A DNA stretch of 6,583 nt. It comes from DAIDKA01 sp035506335. Its GTDB lineage: Bacteria; Pseudomonadota; Gammaproteobacteria; Steroidobacterales; Steroidobacteraceae. Of the stretch, positions 6,132 through 6,583 are shown in pieces (the first letter of the stretch is position 1; every line of letters starts with the position of its first letter). The position numbers and the translations under genes were made by a program. The DNA is taken from the NCBI GenBank assembly GCA_035506335.1, contig DATJPN010000152.1, forward strand, positions 1 to 6,583, given 5' to 3'. The notes beneath the pieces are model-generated. The model did not search any database and had not been told where the DNA came from. It was given only the letters and a program-made list of their open reading frames with translations.

Positions 6132-6138
6132 CCTCCTT
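6132..6138 (-). promoter_or_regulatory. Strong Shine-Dalgarno of the exported protein
   Basis: On the minus strand AAGGAGG stands five bases before the ATG at 6126 and eight before the next ATG at 6123. It is the best ribosome-binding site in the window and fixes the start of the exported protein. Confidence 0.7.
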
Positions 6139-6180
6139 GCCTGACGGGCGAGGGCGAGTGTACCGCTGCGCGCCTCAGGC
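6139..6180 (-). terminator. Possible hairpin after the EAL gene
   Basis: GCCTGA (6139-6144) and TCAGGC (6175-6180) are exact inverse complements. GGCG (6147-6150) and CGCC (6171-6174) extend the stem after a two-base bulge, giving ten pairs around a 20-base loop. The structure includes the EAL stop codon and ends immediately before the AAGGAGG of the next gene. It lacks a T-run, so it may attenuate transcription, affect translation of the next gene, or be chance in GC-rich DNA. Confidence 0.27.
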
Positions 6181-6583
6181 GGGGGTATTCAATCGGGTCA
6201 GCAGGTCGCCGACGCTCAGGGGGTGGGCGAGCAGGAATCCCTGGGCGTGGTCACAGTTCAGCGATTCGAGGACCCGCAGCTGCTCTTCGGTCTCGACGCC
6301 CTCGGCCGTGACGGTGCAGCCGACATCCTTCGCCATGCGGATGATGGCCGCGACGATGGCGCGACTGCTGTCCTGCCCGTCGAGGCCCGCGACGAAGCTG
6401 TGATCGATCTTGATCGAGCCGAAGGGGTGATCGCGCAGCCAGGTCAGCGAGGAGAATCCGGTGCCGAAATCATCCAGCGCCACGCGCACGCCCATCTTCT
6501 CGAGAGTACGGACGTTGCCGACGCTGGTGCTGTCCGGCCGCAGCAGCGCCGATTGCGTGAGCTCCAGGCTCAGCATGCGCGGT
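6175..6583 (-). CDS. EAL-domain c-di-GMP phosphodiesterase, C-terminal part (5' end outside window)
   Basis: The frame is open to the right edge, so this is the last 136 or so residues of a longer protein. The ATG at 6576 is internal to the domain. The part seen is the second half of an EAL domain, which hydrolyses cyclic di-GMP to pGpG using divalent metal. Expected active-site elements are present: the metal-binding Glu in LSLELTQ, the Asp pair in ALDDFGTGFSS (codons near 6474), Lys in SIKIDHSF, Glu in TAEGVETEEQL, and Gln in AQGFLLAHPL. One usually conserved position differs: the motif normally written ELTE reads ELTQ (codon at 6553-6555). The EAL triad itself and any GGDEF, PAS or membrane sensor domains lie outside the window. 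It probably regulates the switch between motile and sessile states; activity is likely but not certain. Confidence 0.93.
   Translation of the reverse strand, partial: PRMLSLELTQSALLRPDSTSVGNVRTLEKMGVRVALDDFGTGFSSLTWLRDHPFGSIKIDHSFVAGLDGQDSSRAIVAAIIRMAKDVGCTVTAEGVETEEQLRVLESLNCDHAQGFLLAHPLSVGDLLTRLNTPA

Overview
The window is GC-rich DNA with tightly packed genes from what looks like a Gram-negative, probably proteobacterial chromosome. This rests on a lipobox-bearing lipoprotein, a c-di-GMP (EAL) enzyme, an MscS channel and Shine-Dalgarno starts; I cannot name the genus. Seven protein-coding genes fill almost all of it. No gap exceeds about 135 bases, and I see no RNA genes, insertion sequences or CRISPR arrays.

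Left part (1-2042). The tail of a family-2 type O-methyltransferase ends at 232. It converges on an IclR-family regulator (minus strand) that is divergent from an intradiol ring-cleavage dioxygenase best read as hydroxyquinol (1,2,4-trihydroxybenzene) 1,2-dioxygenase. Their shared 118-base intergenic region holds an AT-rich island with three TTTCGTAT-like half-sites, an excellent candidate operator. The likely circuit is aromatic-compound-responsive control of ring cleavage by the divergent regulator.

Middle (2046-3992). One long minus-strand gene encodes a 648-residue secreted lipoprotein. It has an N-terminal DUF4382-like domain and then about four related beta-rich modules. Its stop codon lies three bases from that of the dioxygenase.

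Right part (about 3993-6583). Divergent from the lipoprotein is a two-gene plus-strand unit: a yeast Fcy1-type zinc cytosine deaminase, then, starting on the base after its stop codon, a small MscS-type mechanosensitive channel. Converging on it is a minus-strand pair: the C-terminal part of an EAL-domain c-di-GMP phosphodiesterase, cut by the window edge, followed 48 bases later by a conserved exported protein of unknown function.

The genes do not form one obvious pathway. The most interesting points are the three-half-site operator, the eukaryote-like cytosine deaminase coupled to a channel gene, the modular DUF4382 lipoprotein, and the unnamed exported protein. I found no convincing evidence of a wholly new multi-gene system.
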